From JAXHTH01 sp034211115 (GTDB lineage Bacteria > Planctomycetota > Phycisphaerae > Phycisphaerales > SM1A02): a stretch of DNA of 43,382 nucleotides. Position numbers and translations under genes: made by a program. A model generated the notes under the pieces. The model was not told the DNA's origin, did not search any database, and saw only the letters and a list, made by a program, of their open reading frames with translations. The stretch covers positions 1 through 43,382 of the forward strand of contig JAXHTH010000002.1 of NCBI GenBank assembly GCA_034211115.1. The letters run 5' to 3'. Positions within the stretch are counted from its first letter, which is position 1. Each line of letters starts with the position of its first letter. Below, piece by piece: positions 16,409 through 24,078 of this stretch.

Positions 16409-17191
16409 TCAACCGCTCGCGGCGTGGAGATTCGTCGGGCCCGTGCCGCGGCCGAGGTGGGGCGCCGTGCCAATGGCCTCCGTGATGAACCGCTTGGCGC
16501 GGGGCACCGCCTCGAGCAGCGCCTCGCCCCGGGCGAGGCGGGCGGTGATCGCCGCCGCGTACGCGCAGCCCGTGCCGTGCGTGTGTGCCGATTCGATGTG
16601 CGGCGACTCGAAACGGTGCAGCTCGCCGGCGACGAGGAGCACATCGACGGCGTCGTGTTGAAGTGATCCGCCCTTGATGAGCACGTTGGCCGGGCCGAGT
16701 TCAAGCAAGGCCCGCGCCGCATCTTCCATCGAACCGGGATCGGTCACCTCCATCCGCGCCAGCGCCGCCGCCTCATGAATGTTGGGCGTGACGAGGAACG
16801 CCCTCGGCAGCAGCTCATCGCGCAAGACCGCGATCGCGTCCTGATCGATGAGCGCATCGCCGTGCTTGGAGATCATCACGGGATCGACGATGAGGGGGAA
16901 GTCGAGGTCGGCCGCCGCGCCGGCGACGGCGTGAATGATCTCGACCCCGCCCAGCGCCCCGGTCTTCGCCGCGCCCGGCGGGATGTCCTCGAGCACGGCC
17001 CGGAGCTGTGCTTCGACGAACGCCGCCTCCAGCAGTTTCACCTCGCTCACGGCCTGCGTGTTCTGCACGGTGAGCAGCGTGACCACGCTCATGCCGTACA
17101 CGCCGTGCTGGTGGAACGTCTTGAGATCGGCCTGCAGCCCCGCGCCCCCGGACGGATCGGACCCGGCGATGGTCAGTGCGACGGCGGTCAT
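16409..17191 (-). CDS. thiD: Hydroxymethylpyrimidine/phosphomethylpyrimidine kinase
   Basis: ThiD phosphorylates 4-amino-5-hydroxymethyl-2-methylpyrimidine and then its monophosphate, giving the pyrimidine diphosphate half of thiamine. The 260-residue ribokinase-fold protein shows the N-terminal TIAGSDPSGGAGLQADLKTF, the central LIVDPVMISKHGDALI, and the anion-hole motif THGTGCAYAAAI near the C-terminus. The start ATG at 17191 has a perfect AGGAGG seven bases upstream. Other thiamine genes are absent from the window. Its product is the cofactor of both NifJ and SucA here. The gene is bracketed by two related palindromic elements (D copies), one of which occupies its promoter region. Confidence 0.95.
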   Translation of the reverse strand: MTAVALTIAGSDPSGGAGLQADLKTFHQHGVYGMSVVTLLTVQNTQAVSEVKLLEAAFVEAQLRAVLEDIPPGAAKTGALGGVEIIHAVAGAAADLDFPLIVDPVMISKHGDALIDQDAIAVLRDELLPRAFLVTPNIHEAAALARMEVTDPGSMEDAARALLELGPANVLIKGGSLQHDAVDVLLVAGELHRFESPHIESAHTHGTGCAYAAAITARLARGEALLEAVPRAKRFITEAIGTAPHLGRGTGPTNLHAASG

Positions 17192-17234
17192 GGGTATCCT
17201 CCTGCGGTGCAAGCTTCGGTGGCATGGATGATAG

Positions 17235-17384
17235 GAAACACGGAGGGCCACGGAGGGCCACCGAGGAACAGATGGGTAGGGGAGAGCGAAGCGGGCTTTG
17301 GGTGACCGCGAATACACGCGGCCCCTTCTGTAATATCTTCCCCGGTTCTTCATCTCTGTGGCCCTTCGTGGCCCTCCGTGTTTC
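17235..17384. repeat. Palindromic element D, copy 2, in the thiD/mtnP divergent promoter region
   Basis: The left arm 17235-17265 starts GAAACACGGAGGGCCACGG. The right arm 17354-17384 is the inverted copy with 29 of 31 positions matching. The arms match those of copy 1 except for G/A changes that recur in each unit, while the cores differ. It ends 27 bases before the mtnP start and 43 bases before the thiD start, so any promoters must lie in or beside it. A TAATAT box lies in the core near 17333-17338. Confidence 0.8.
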
Positions 17385-17411
17385 GGCCACACGGCTGCCC
17401 GATCGACTACC

Positions 17412-18353
17412 ATGCCTCTGATGGCAGAGCACGACGAAGACATCCGCATCGGGATCATCGGTGGGACCGGCCTGGGCGATGTGCTTTTGAACGGCATGGA
17501 CCCGCAGGACACGAAGACCCACGAGATCGACACGCCGTTCGGCGCGCCCAGCGCGCCGATCGTCACCGGCCATTTTGCCGGCGCGCCGATCGCGATCCTC
17601 CCGCGGCACGGCGCGGGGCACGTGATCAATCCCGCGGCGGTGCCGGGCCGCGCGAACATCTATGCGCTCAAAACGCTGGGTTGCACGCACATCGTCGCCT
17701 CCGGCGCGACCGGCTCGCTGCGCGAGGACATCGCCCCGGGCGATCTGGTCATCTGCGATCAGCTCATCGACCGCACGGAGGGACGTCCGCGGACGTTCTA
17801 CGACCGGGCTGCGGTGCACGTGGAGTTCGCCGACCCGTTCTGCCCCGTGATGCGCGCCTGGCTGCTCGCCGCGGCGGAGACGGTCGACGGCACACGCATT
17901 CATCGCGCGGGCACCTACCTGTGCATGGAGGGTCCGAGCTTCTCGACCCGCTCCGAAGCGCTCATGCACCGGCAGTGGGGGGCGGACGTTGTCGGCATGA
18001 CCGCGCTGCCCGAGGCGCGGCTGGCCCGCGAGGCGGAGATCGCCTACGCCCTCATCGCGCTCCCCACCGACTACGACTGCTGGCGCCCCCGGCCCCGCCC
18101 CCGCCCCCGGAAGGGGGGCGATCAAACAAAAGGGGAGTCCTTGCTGGAAGAGATCATCGGCAACCTCACCCGCGCCACGGAAGCCTCGATCGCCCTCATC
18201 AGGGCCGCCCTCGCCGATATCTCAATGCTCCGCGAACACCCAAGCCCCGCGCATGATGCGCTCAGGCTCGCCATCTGGTCGGACAAGAGCGCCATCGACC
18301 CCGCGGAAATCGACCGCCTGCGCCTGCTGTGGAGACGGTGGTTTGAGACTTGA
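17412..18353 (+). CDS. mtnP: S-methyl-5'-thioadenosine phosphorylase
   Basis: MtnP cleaves methylthioadenosine with phosphate to adenine and 5-methylthioribose 1-phosphate, for methionine salvage. Family motifs are GIIGGTGLGD, RHGAGHVINPAAVPGRANIY, MEGPSFSTRSE, GMTALPEARLAREAEI and TDYDCW. The last two mark MTA phosphorylase rather than purine nucleoside phosphorylase. ATG 17412 is chosen by family N-terminus; ATG 17421 is equally possible, and neither has a strong ribosome site. Residues about 225-242 (RPRPRPRPRKGG and following) are a low-complexity in-frame insert directly after DYDCW that relatives lack, encoded by a GC-only hairpin. The stop codon TGA is part of a 7-base repeat array. 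Confidence 0.93.
   Translation: MPLMAEHDEDIRIGIIGGTGLGDVLLNGMDPQDTKTHEIDTPFGAPSAPIVTGHFAGAPIAILPRHGAGHVINPAAVPGRANIYALKTLGCTHIVASGATGSLREDIAPGDLVICDQLIDRTEGRPRTFYDRAAVHVEFADPFCPVMRAWLLAAAETVDGTRIHRAGTYLCMEGPSFSTRSEALMHRQWGADVVGMTALPEARLAREAEIAYALIALPTDYDCWRPRPRPRPRKGGDQTKGESLLEEIIGNLTRATEASIALIRAALADISMLREHPSPAHDALRLAIWSDKSAIDPAEIDRLRLLWRRWFET
18084..18138. repeat. GC-rich in-frame insert with hairpin inside mtnP
   Basis: CCCCCGGCCCCGCCC-type sequence leads into a hairpin at 18102-18120 (CGCCCCC-GGAA-GGGGGGCG). It is translated as an Arg-Pro repeat, without disturbing the frame. Confidence 0.6.
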
Positions 18354-18461
18354 GTCTTGAGACCTGAGTCTTGAGACGCCGTGGTCGTGCGATCGCTTCT
18401 GTTCGAGGAGTCATCCTCACGCACGAGGCTCAAGACTCACCGCTCAAGACCCACGACTCAG
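18343..18461. repeat. Facing pair of 7-base arrays between mtnP and lptD
   Basis: The left array 18343-18378 has units GAGTCTT and GAGACCT. The right array 18427-18461 has units CTCAAGA and CTCACCG. They are inverted to each other around about 48 bases. The stops of both converging genes (18351-18353 and 18458-18460) are TGA triplets of the arrays. The units are the same as in the four-helix-bundle cassette, but no gene lies inside. Confidence 0.8.
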
Positions 18462-21460
18462 AACTCCACGAGATCGATCGACGCGGCGAAGCTGGTGTCG
18501 TTCTTGATCTCGTCGTGCCGCACCTGGATCGTCAGCTCGAAGTCGGGGAAGATGCGCACGATGCGAACCCGCACCGCGCGGAACTCATCCGCGCGGAAAT
18601 CCCATTGCGGCGAGAGGCGGATGCGATACTTGGGCGTGAGCCGGTAGTCCCAGCCCACGTCGAGCAGCTCGTTGTCGCTCGCGTCGAGGTAGCGGAACTC
18701 CGCGTAGGTCCGCAGCACCGGCGAGTGGCGCAGCTCGGCCCCGATCGAGCCGCGGGCGATCGATGACTCGTCCAGGTCCCATGTGCTTTCCCCGCTCAGC
18801 GCCAGCGAATCGCTGAGCAGCCAGAGCAGGGAGGCGCGCGCGTGGTGGCCGAACTGCGAGTATTCCGGCCGATAGTCGAAGAACCGCGGCACGGGCGACT
18901 CGCGCTCCGCGTCGTTGCTGTTGAAGACGATGTCCGTGTCGACGGTGAGGACGTCGACGGAGCGCCAGCGGCCGGGCCCGCCCCGCTGCGTCTGCCAGGT
19001 GTTGCGCACGCCCATCCGCACCGCCGCCCCGGTGGCGAGGGACTCCACCTCGAGGTCGTAGATGGGCAGATCGTCCTGGGCCACGTCGGAATAGCCGTAC
19101 CAGAGTGTCATCGACGGCTCGATGATGTGCCGCAGACGATGAAGATCCAGCAGCCGGCTCTCCACGCGGTCGTCGACGTGCTGGAACCGCGTGCCGAGGC
19201 GCAGACCCGCGGCGCCGAACACGCGGTAGGAGTCGCTGTCCGAGGAGTAGGCGTCGAAGTCGTCGTCGTAGGCGGTGAGCCGGCCGACGAAGAACGGCGT
19301 GACGTCGAAGATCTTCCACCGCGTGGGCATCGAGAACTCGTGCCGGCTGTCGAAACGCGCCACGTACTTCGTCTGCAGTCCCCGCGCGCGGAGCATGTCG
19401 CTGAGCTGGTCGTCGGCGCCGAGGCCGAACGCCCGTCCCCGCACGCCCAGCTCGCGCGGCGTGCTGCGATCGAACACGAGCCGCATGCGCGACAGGCCCG
19501 TGTGGCCGGAGTAGGTCCAGCGGTCGTCGAACAGCGGGTCGCCGTAGCGGTGATACGTCAGCTCGGGCAGCTTGTCGACCTGGTACTGCGTGCTCGCGAG
19601 CAGCCAGTCGTTGGAGATGAAGTCGTTCACCTCGTGCCTGAGGAGGGCGGTGAACGCCGCGCGGTCCTTCTGGTATTTCGTGTAGAGGCTCGTCTCGTAC
19701 TCGCGCCGCTCGCGGAACTCATCCTCGCGCCACGCGGAGATGAACGTCTCATCGCTGATGTAGGACGTCTGCGCCTGGAGGATCCAGTGTCGGGCGAGCT
19801 TCATGCGGTGTTCCCAGAGCGCGACGCCGCGGAGCTCGTTGTTGCGATCGATCTCGCGCCCGGTGGAGGTGCGGTCGACGCCGTCGTCGTAGAGCGCGTA
19901 GAGCTCCATCTCGCCGTATCCGGCGGCGGCGTCGTAGTCGAAGTTCAGTCCCGCCGCGGCGCCGCGCTTGGTGAACGCATCGAGCCTGAGGTCGGCCTCG
20001 ACGCCCTTCGGCCGCTCGCCGCCGAGCAGCGAATAGAGATCCCAGACGGTCTCGATGCGCACGCCGTCGTTGTCGCGGCTGCCCGTCTCGATGCTCTTGA
20101 CGGGAATGTCCCGCACGGTGCCGTTGAAGTGAGGCCAGTAGAAGAAGGGCAGATCGCCGGCGCGGAGGGTGATGTCGCGCGCGTCGAAATGCGTCTCGCG
20201 ATCCGCCCCCTCGCCCGCTCCGGTCGCCCGGCGGGTGACGGTCATCCGCTCGGCACCCAGGGCGAGATGGCCGGTGTAGAACTCGCTGGTGCTGACGCGG
20301 ACGCGATCGGCCTCCCACTGGTTCTCCGCGACCTGCCGCATCTCCGCCGCGCGGGCGTAGACGGGCACGTTTCCCTCGCGGGTATAGGTGCGGAGGATGG
20401 CGTCGAGCATGATCGCCTGCCCGGTGGTGAAGTCGTAGTAGATGCGCGGCGCACGAACGACGTATTCGCCGTCGTCGGCGCTGGCCACCACGTGCCCCTC
20501 CAGGTAAATGCCGTGGATGAGGGAGGCGTCCAGCTCCCACGCGGCCATCTCCTCCAGCGTGCCCGGCTCGGTGAAGATCACCGCCCGGTCGGCGGAGAGC
20601 GTCAACTGCGACAACGCGCCGCTCCGCCTGAAATCGAAGTACTCGACGACCATCGAGCCCATCGCGGTGATGGTGTTTTCCTTCTCGCCGGGCACGACGT
20701 CGATGCGGTCGGCGGAGAAGGTCACGATCGCGCCGGGTCGGCGCAGCCAGGGCCGTTTCTCATCGACGGGCGGGAGTTCGACCTTCTCGGGCAGTGCATA
20801 GTCCTTCTTCTCGACCACGCCGCCGGGGACGGGGGCGAACTCGTGCGGCGGCTCCGGTCGATCCACCTGCGGCCGGCGATGCAGATCCTGCGCTTCGCCC
20901 AGCAGGCGGCGCAGATGCAGGGCCAGCCGCTCCTCGCCGCGCACGAGAAGATCGCTCTCCCGCGGCCGGCCGCGGTCGAGGACCGTCAGCTCGAGGCGCA
21001 CCTCGCCGCGCGTGCTGCCGGTGATGAGCAGCCGATCGCCGGCCACGCCGAGCCCGGCGCGATGGGTGGGGTTCTTCACGTGATCGAAGTAGACGGCGAT
21101 CTGGTTGATCACGCCCTCGGCGCTGGGCAGGCGATTGATCCAGATCGCCGCCCCGCTGTCGCTGAACTGATGGCCGGCGATGCGGACCGTCACGTCGCCC
21201 GTGAGGAGGAGGCGTTTGGTGTCATCGACCGTCCAGGCCGCGCCGCGGGCGGCGCGCAGCTCGATGTCGCCCTCCAGCGGCGTCACGGGCAGGACGATGC
21301 CGCTGAGCCGATCGCCGGTGATGGGGATCGTCCGCTGGGCGGGGGCGGGAAGGACGGGCAGGAGGATGGCGAAGACGAGGGCGGCCGACCACGTGGCGAC
21401 CGATCGCCGCGCCGCCTCCGCTGCGTGTCGCCAACTCGGTGACCGCCATCCATCCGTCAC
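18458..21460 (-). CDS. lptD: LPS-assembly protein LptD-like outer-membrane beta-barrel
   Basis: LptD, with LptE, inserts lipopolysaccharide into the outer leaflet of the outer membrane. The 1000-residue protein begins with a signal peptide (hydrophobic ATWSAALVFAILLPVLPAPA, about residues 22-41). An OstA/LptA-like periplasmic domain follows (LLLTGDVTVRIAGHQFSDSG, and again YLEGHVVASADDGEYVVRAP). The C-terminal half is a barrel rich in alternating aromatic strands, with the family block RHIIEPSMTLWYGYS and a terminal aromatic residue. A GTG at 21460 is the likely start, with no strong ribosome site. It closes a leftward gene run after ftsY. It implies an LPS-bearing or similar outer membrane. 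The classic LptE partner is not seen here. Confidence 0.85.
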   Translation of the reverse strand: MTDGWRSPSWRHAAEAARRSVATWSAALVFAILLPVLPAPAQRTIPITGDRLSGIVLPVTPLEGDIELRAARGAAWTVDDTKRLLLTGDVTVRIAGHQFSDSGAAIWINRLPSAEGVINQIAVYFDHVKNPTHRAGLGVAGDRLLITGSTRGEVRLELTVLDRGRPRESDLLVRGEERLALHLRRLLGEAQDLHRRPQVDRPEPPHEFAPVPGGVVEKKDYALPEKVELPPVDEKRPWLRRPGAIVTFSADRIDVVPGEKENTITAMGSMVVEYFDFRRSGALSQLTLSADRAVIFTEPGTLEEMAAWELDASLIHGIYLEGHVVASADDGEYVVRAPRIYYDFTTGQAIMLDAILRTYTREGNVPVYARAAEMRQVAENQWEADRVRVSTSEFYTGHLALGAERMTVTRRATGAGEGADRETHFDARDITLRAGDLPFFYWPHFNGTVRDIPVKSIETGSRDNDGVRIETVWDLYSLLGGERPKGVEADLRLDAFTKRGAAAGLNFDYDAAAGYGEMELYALYDDGVDRTSTGREIDRNNELRGVALWEHRMKLARHWILQAQTSYISDETFISAWREDEFRERREYETSLYTKYQKDRAAFTALLRHEVNDFISNDWLLASTQYQVDKLPELTYHRYGDPLFDDRWTYSGHTGLSRMRLVFDRSTPRELGVRGRAFGLGADDQLSDMLRARGLQTKYVARFDSRHEFSMPTRWKIFDVTPFFVGRLTAYDDDFDAYSSDSDSYRVFGAAGLRLGTRFQHVDDRVESRLLDLHRLRHIIEPSMTLWYGYSDVAQDDLPIYDLEVESLATGAAVRMGVRNTWQTQRGGPGRWRSVDVLTVDTDIVFNSNDAERESPVPRFFDYRPEYSQFGHHARASLLWLLSDSLALSGESTWDLDESSIARGSIGAELRHSPVLRTYAEFRYLDASDNELLDVGWDYRLTPKYRIRLSPQWDFRADEFRAVRVRIVRIFPDFELTIQVRHDEIKNDTSFAASIDLVEF

Positions 21461-21533
21461 GGCGGGGATGATACGGGCCGCCGTCGGGCCTCACAACAGC
21501 CGCCGGCGGCTTCGCGCAGGTGATCGTCCGCGA

Positions 21534-21803
21534 TCAATCCAGGTGCAGCGGTCCGCGCCGGCCGTGCTGCACGCTCTCGGCGGTGCGCCAGCCGGAGGGG
21601 GTGACGATGTAGGCCAGGCCGTCGCTGCCCTTGACCAGCGCCCAGGCGTCCTGGTTGACGGCGACGCCCCAGTGGCTGGGCAGCCCGCCCGCGTCGGTGG
21701 CCGGCGAGGCCACCGCGGCCGGCGGCCGGTGCAGCAGGTTCAGCGCCAGCACAACAGCGATGACGCCCAGCAGGGTCGCGATCACGCGTTGTCCCTTGCT
21801 CAT
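21534..21803 (-). CDS. Small membrane-anchored protein, function unknown (89 aa)
   Basis: ATG at 21803 has an excellent AGGAG upstream. One N-terminal hydrophobic helix (about residues 7-24, VIATLLGVIAVVLALNLL) is followed by a short linker and an extracytoplasmic domain with HWGVAVNQDAWALVKGSDG and a C-terminal HGRRGPLHLD. It lies between ftsY and lptD on the same strand, 73 bp from lptD, so it may share their transcript. I do not recognise the family. The anchored periplasmic location is inferred from the helix and lack of further membrane segments. Confidence 0.7.
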   Translation of the reverse strand: MSKGQRVIATLLGVIAVVLALNLLHRPPAAVASPATDAGGLPSHWGVAVNQDAWALVKGSDGLAYIVTPSGWRTAESVQHGRRGPLHLD

Positions 21804-22004
21804 GGTTCTTCTCCTTCGGCCGAAGGTGATCGATGCGTTGCGATGATAGAGAAACGCGCCGGCGGGGTCGTATTCCGTGGAGGAGGGCGGGTATTCGGGG
21901 CCCGCCTGCTGATCGGGCGGCGCGTGTGGAGCGGGGGCGTGGGCCGCGGATGCCATCCGCGGTTTTCCAGCGCGAAGGCGTGTGGATGATCCGGCGTGCC
22001 GGGG

Positions 22005-22032
22005 TTTTGACGTTTCGACGTTTTGACGTTTA
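22005..22032. repeat. 8-base-period array at the ftsY stop
   Basis: Plus-strand units TTTTGACG, TTTCGACG, TTTTGACG run into the ftsY stop codon (TAA on the minus strand at 22030-22032). The units resemble those after efp at 15241 but in the opposite orientation. Confidence 0.8.
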
Positions 22033-22956
22033 CTCCGCCGCGAACATCGCTTCGATGAACGCATCGGGGTCGAAGGGCTCGACATCGTCGGGCGTCTCGC
22101 CCACGCCGATGAGCTTGACGGGCACGCCCAGCGCATCGCGGATGGCGAGGACGATGCCGCCCTTGGCCGTCCCGTCGAGCTTGGCGAGGAAGATGCCGGT
22201 CACGTCGATCGCCTCGCGGAAGACACGCGCCTGGGCGATGGCGTTCTGGCCCGCGGTGGCGTCGAGGACGAGCAGGACCTCGTGCGGGGCGGAGGGGATC
22301 TTCCTGCGCACGACATCGCGGATCTTCGTGAGCTGGCGCATCAGGCTCTGCTGGGTGTGCAGACGGCCGGCGGTGTCGATGAGCAGGGCGTCCACGTCGC
22401 GGGCGAGGGCGGCGTCGGCGGCGTCGAAGGCCACCGAGGCCGGGTCCGCGTTCGGCGCGCCCTTCACCATGTCCACCCCCAGCCGATCCGACCAGATGCC
22501 GAGCTGCTCGATCGCCCCGGCGCGGAAGGTGTCGGTGGCGGCGAGGAGCACGCTGCGGCCCTCGTCCTTCAGCGACTTGGCGATCTTCGCCACGCTCGTC
22601 GTCTTGCCCACCCCGTTGATCCCCGCCACGAGGATGACGGTGGGCTTCTCCGCCGCGATGGCGATCGAGCGGTCGACCTCCTCCCACCGCGCTTTGAGCC
22701 GATCCTTGAGAAACTGAAGCGCATCCTCGCCCTTGCGCAGCTCGCCGGCGCGGAAGGCCTCGCGCAGATCCTCGACGATGCCGGTCGCTGTGCCGACGCC
22801 GACGTCGGCGGTGATGAGATGCGTTTCGATCTCGTCGATCAGATCATCGCTCAGCGTCTTGCCGAGCAGGATGCTGCGCAGCGGGGCGGCGAGGGTCCGG
22901 CGCGTCTTGGCCAGGCCCTTCTTCACGGCGCTGATGGTGGAGGTGAACAGGCCCAT
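22030..22956 (-). CDS. ftsY: Signal recognition particle receptor FtsY
   Basis: FtsY is the membrane-associated GTPase that docks SRP-ribosome complexes at the Sec translocon. The 308-residue protein has the NG core only, with a short N-terminus (MGLFTSTISAVKKGLAKTR) instead of a long acidic A domain. Motifs: P-loop GINGVGKTTSVAKIA, DTFRAGAIEQL, LIDTAGRLHT, and the guanine-specificity and closing elements AKLDGTAKGG and GVGETPDDVEPFDP. It starts 12 bases after the nusB stop on the same strand, so ribH-nusB-ftsY form a tight operon. Confidence 0.97.
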   Translation of the reverse strand: MGLFTSTISAVKKGLAKTRRTLAAPLRSILLGKTLSDDLIDEIETHLITADVGVGTATGIVEDLREAFRAGELRKGEDALQFLKDRLKARWEEVDRSIAIAAEKPTVILVAGINGVGKTTSVAKIAKSLKDEGRSVLLAATDTFRAGAIEQLGIWSDRLGVDMVKGAPNADPASVAFDAADAALARDVDALLIDTAGRLHTQQSLMRQLTKIRDVVRRKIPSAPHEVLLVLDATAGQNAIAQARVFREAIDVTGIFLAKLDGTAKGGIVLAIRDALGVPVKLIGVGETPDDVEPFDPDAFIEAMFAAE

Positions 22957-22968
22957 CTTGATCGTTGG

Positions 22969-23472
22969 TCAGGTCATCGAATCGCGAGGCGGCCCCTCGG
23001 GCGGGGCGGCGGCCCGCATCGCCGCCGCGCTGTCGTCGTTCGGCGGATCGCTGTTCCCGCACGCTTCGTCCTCCTCCCGCAGGGCGCGGTAGATCTTGTC
23101 CAGCACGCCGTTGAGGAACAGCGCTGACTTGTCGGTGCTGAACTCCTTGGCCAGCTCGACGGCCTCGTTGATGACCACCTTGGGCGGCGCGTGGCCGGTC
23201 ACGATCTCGAAGTAGGCCAGGCGAAGAATGCTGCGATCGACGGCGGGCTGGCGGTGGGTCGGCCAGTCCGGGGTGCGGGCGGCGACGGCGGCGTCGGCCT
23301 GCCCGCGCATCTCCCACGCGGCGCGGGCGAGGCGGAAGGCCTCATCATGCGTCTTCTCACTGCCCGCGGACTGATCCAGTGACTGGCGGACGAGCTCCTC
23401 CGAATCGTTGCCGGCGTCGAACTGGTAGAGGGCCTGGAGCGCGCCACGCCTCAGGTCGCGGGCGGAGGTCAT
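22969..23472 (-). CDS. nusB: Transcription antitermination protein NusB
   Basis: NusB binds boxA RNA with NusE/S10 and supports antitermination in rRNA operons. The all-helical protein shows RRGALQALYQFD at the start, and the conserved PAVDRSILRLAYFEI and PKVVINEAVELAKEFSTDKSALFLNGVLDKI blocks. At 167 residues it is slightly longer than usual because of an acidic and Pro/Ala-rich tail of about 30 residues. The start codon is one base from the ribH stop (TGAGATG), which implies coupled translation. The ribH-nusB pairing is common in bacteria. Confidence 0.96.
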   Translation of the reverse strand: MTSARDLRRGALQALYQFDAGNDSEELVRQSLDQSAGSEKTHDEAFRLARAAWEMRGQADAAVAARTPDWPTHRQPAVDRSILRLAYFEIVTGHAPPKVVINEAVELAKEFSTDKSALFLNGVLDKIYRALREEDEACGNSDPPNDDSAAAMRAAAPPEGPPRDSMT

Positions 23473-23473
23473 C

Positions 23474-23959
23474 TCAGCGTCGCTCCCTGATGGAAGCGAG
23501 CTTCCGGAGGGCGGCGACGGTCTCGATGGCGGCGGCCATCGCTTCCGCGCCCTTGTTGCCCGACTCGCCCCCGGCCCGCGCCCGCGCCTGGTGCTTCGTC
23601 TGGCAGGTGAGCATGCCGAAGCCGAGCGGCTTGCCCGTGTCGAGCATGATCTGCATCAGCGCCTGCGAGGTCGCCTGGGCGATGTGCTGATCGTGGGTCG
23701 TCTCTCCCCGGATCACGCACCCGATGGCGACCACCGCATCGAGGTCGTCGCGGTTGGCCATCGCCTGGCAGACGGGGGGCAGTTCGAAGGAGCCGGGGAC
23801 GGAGATGATGATCAGATCATCGCGCTTCCCGTCGGCCTTGGTGAACACCTCGATCGCCGCCTCGCGCAGGGCGTCGGTGATGTCGCTGTGATACTGGGCC
23901 ACGGCCACGCCGATCCGCAGGCCGCGGGCACTCTCGCCGGCTTCTCGCTGAACGTACAT
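23474..23959 (-). CDS. ribH: 6,7-dimethyl-8-ribityllumazine synthase
   Basis: RibH condenses 5-amino-6-ribitylamino-uracil with dihydroxybutanone phosphate to lumazine, the last-but-one step of riboflavin synthesis. Motifs: VAVAQYHSDITDAL (substrate pocket), VPGSFELPPVCQAMA, and the phosphate-binding IGCVIRGETTHDQHI. The start at 23959 (MYVQREAGE) has AAGG upstream and gives 161 residues, the normal length. It is the first gene of a leftward operon with nusB and ftsY, and is divergent from the prenyltransferase gene. The 119-bp gap between them must hold both promoters. I see no flavin riboswitch pattern. Confidence 0.96.
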   Translation of the reverse strand: MYVQREAGESARGLRIGVAVAQYHSDITDALREAAIEVFTKADGKRDDLIIISVPGSFELPPVCQAMANRDDLDAVVAIGCVIRGETTHDQHIAQATSQALMQIMLDTGKPLGFGMLTCQTKHQARARAGGESGNKGAEAMAAAIETVAALRKLASIRERR

Positions 23960-24078
23960 GGTGCAGACACCTTCTGGCGGGGAGACGGCGGGCGGGCCCG
24001 CCGCGCCGCGGCCCGGCATCGTACGAGCCCCGACGCGCCGATTCAATGGACCGGTCCCGAGGCGGGTAGGATGGTGCC

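Noticed and set aside
16207..17384. Composite transposon around thiD
   Set aside because: The flanking elements encode no transposase and no target duplication is visible. Only the bracketing is kept as an observation.
18842..21442. 866-codon open frame antisense to lptD
   Set aside because: Same cause. The lptD strand has a signal peptide and the LptD block, while the antisense product is low-complexity.
23960..24078. Riboflavin (FMN) riboswitch upstream of ribH
   Set aside because: The gap is 119 bp shared by two divergent genes and lacks the conserved FMN aptamer blocks.
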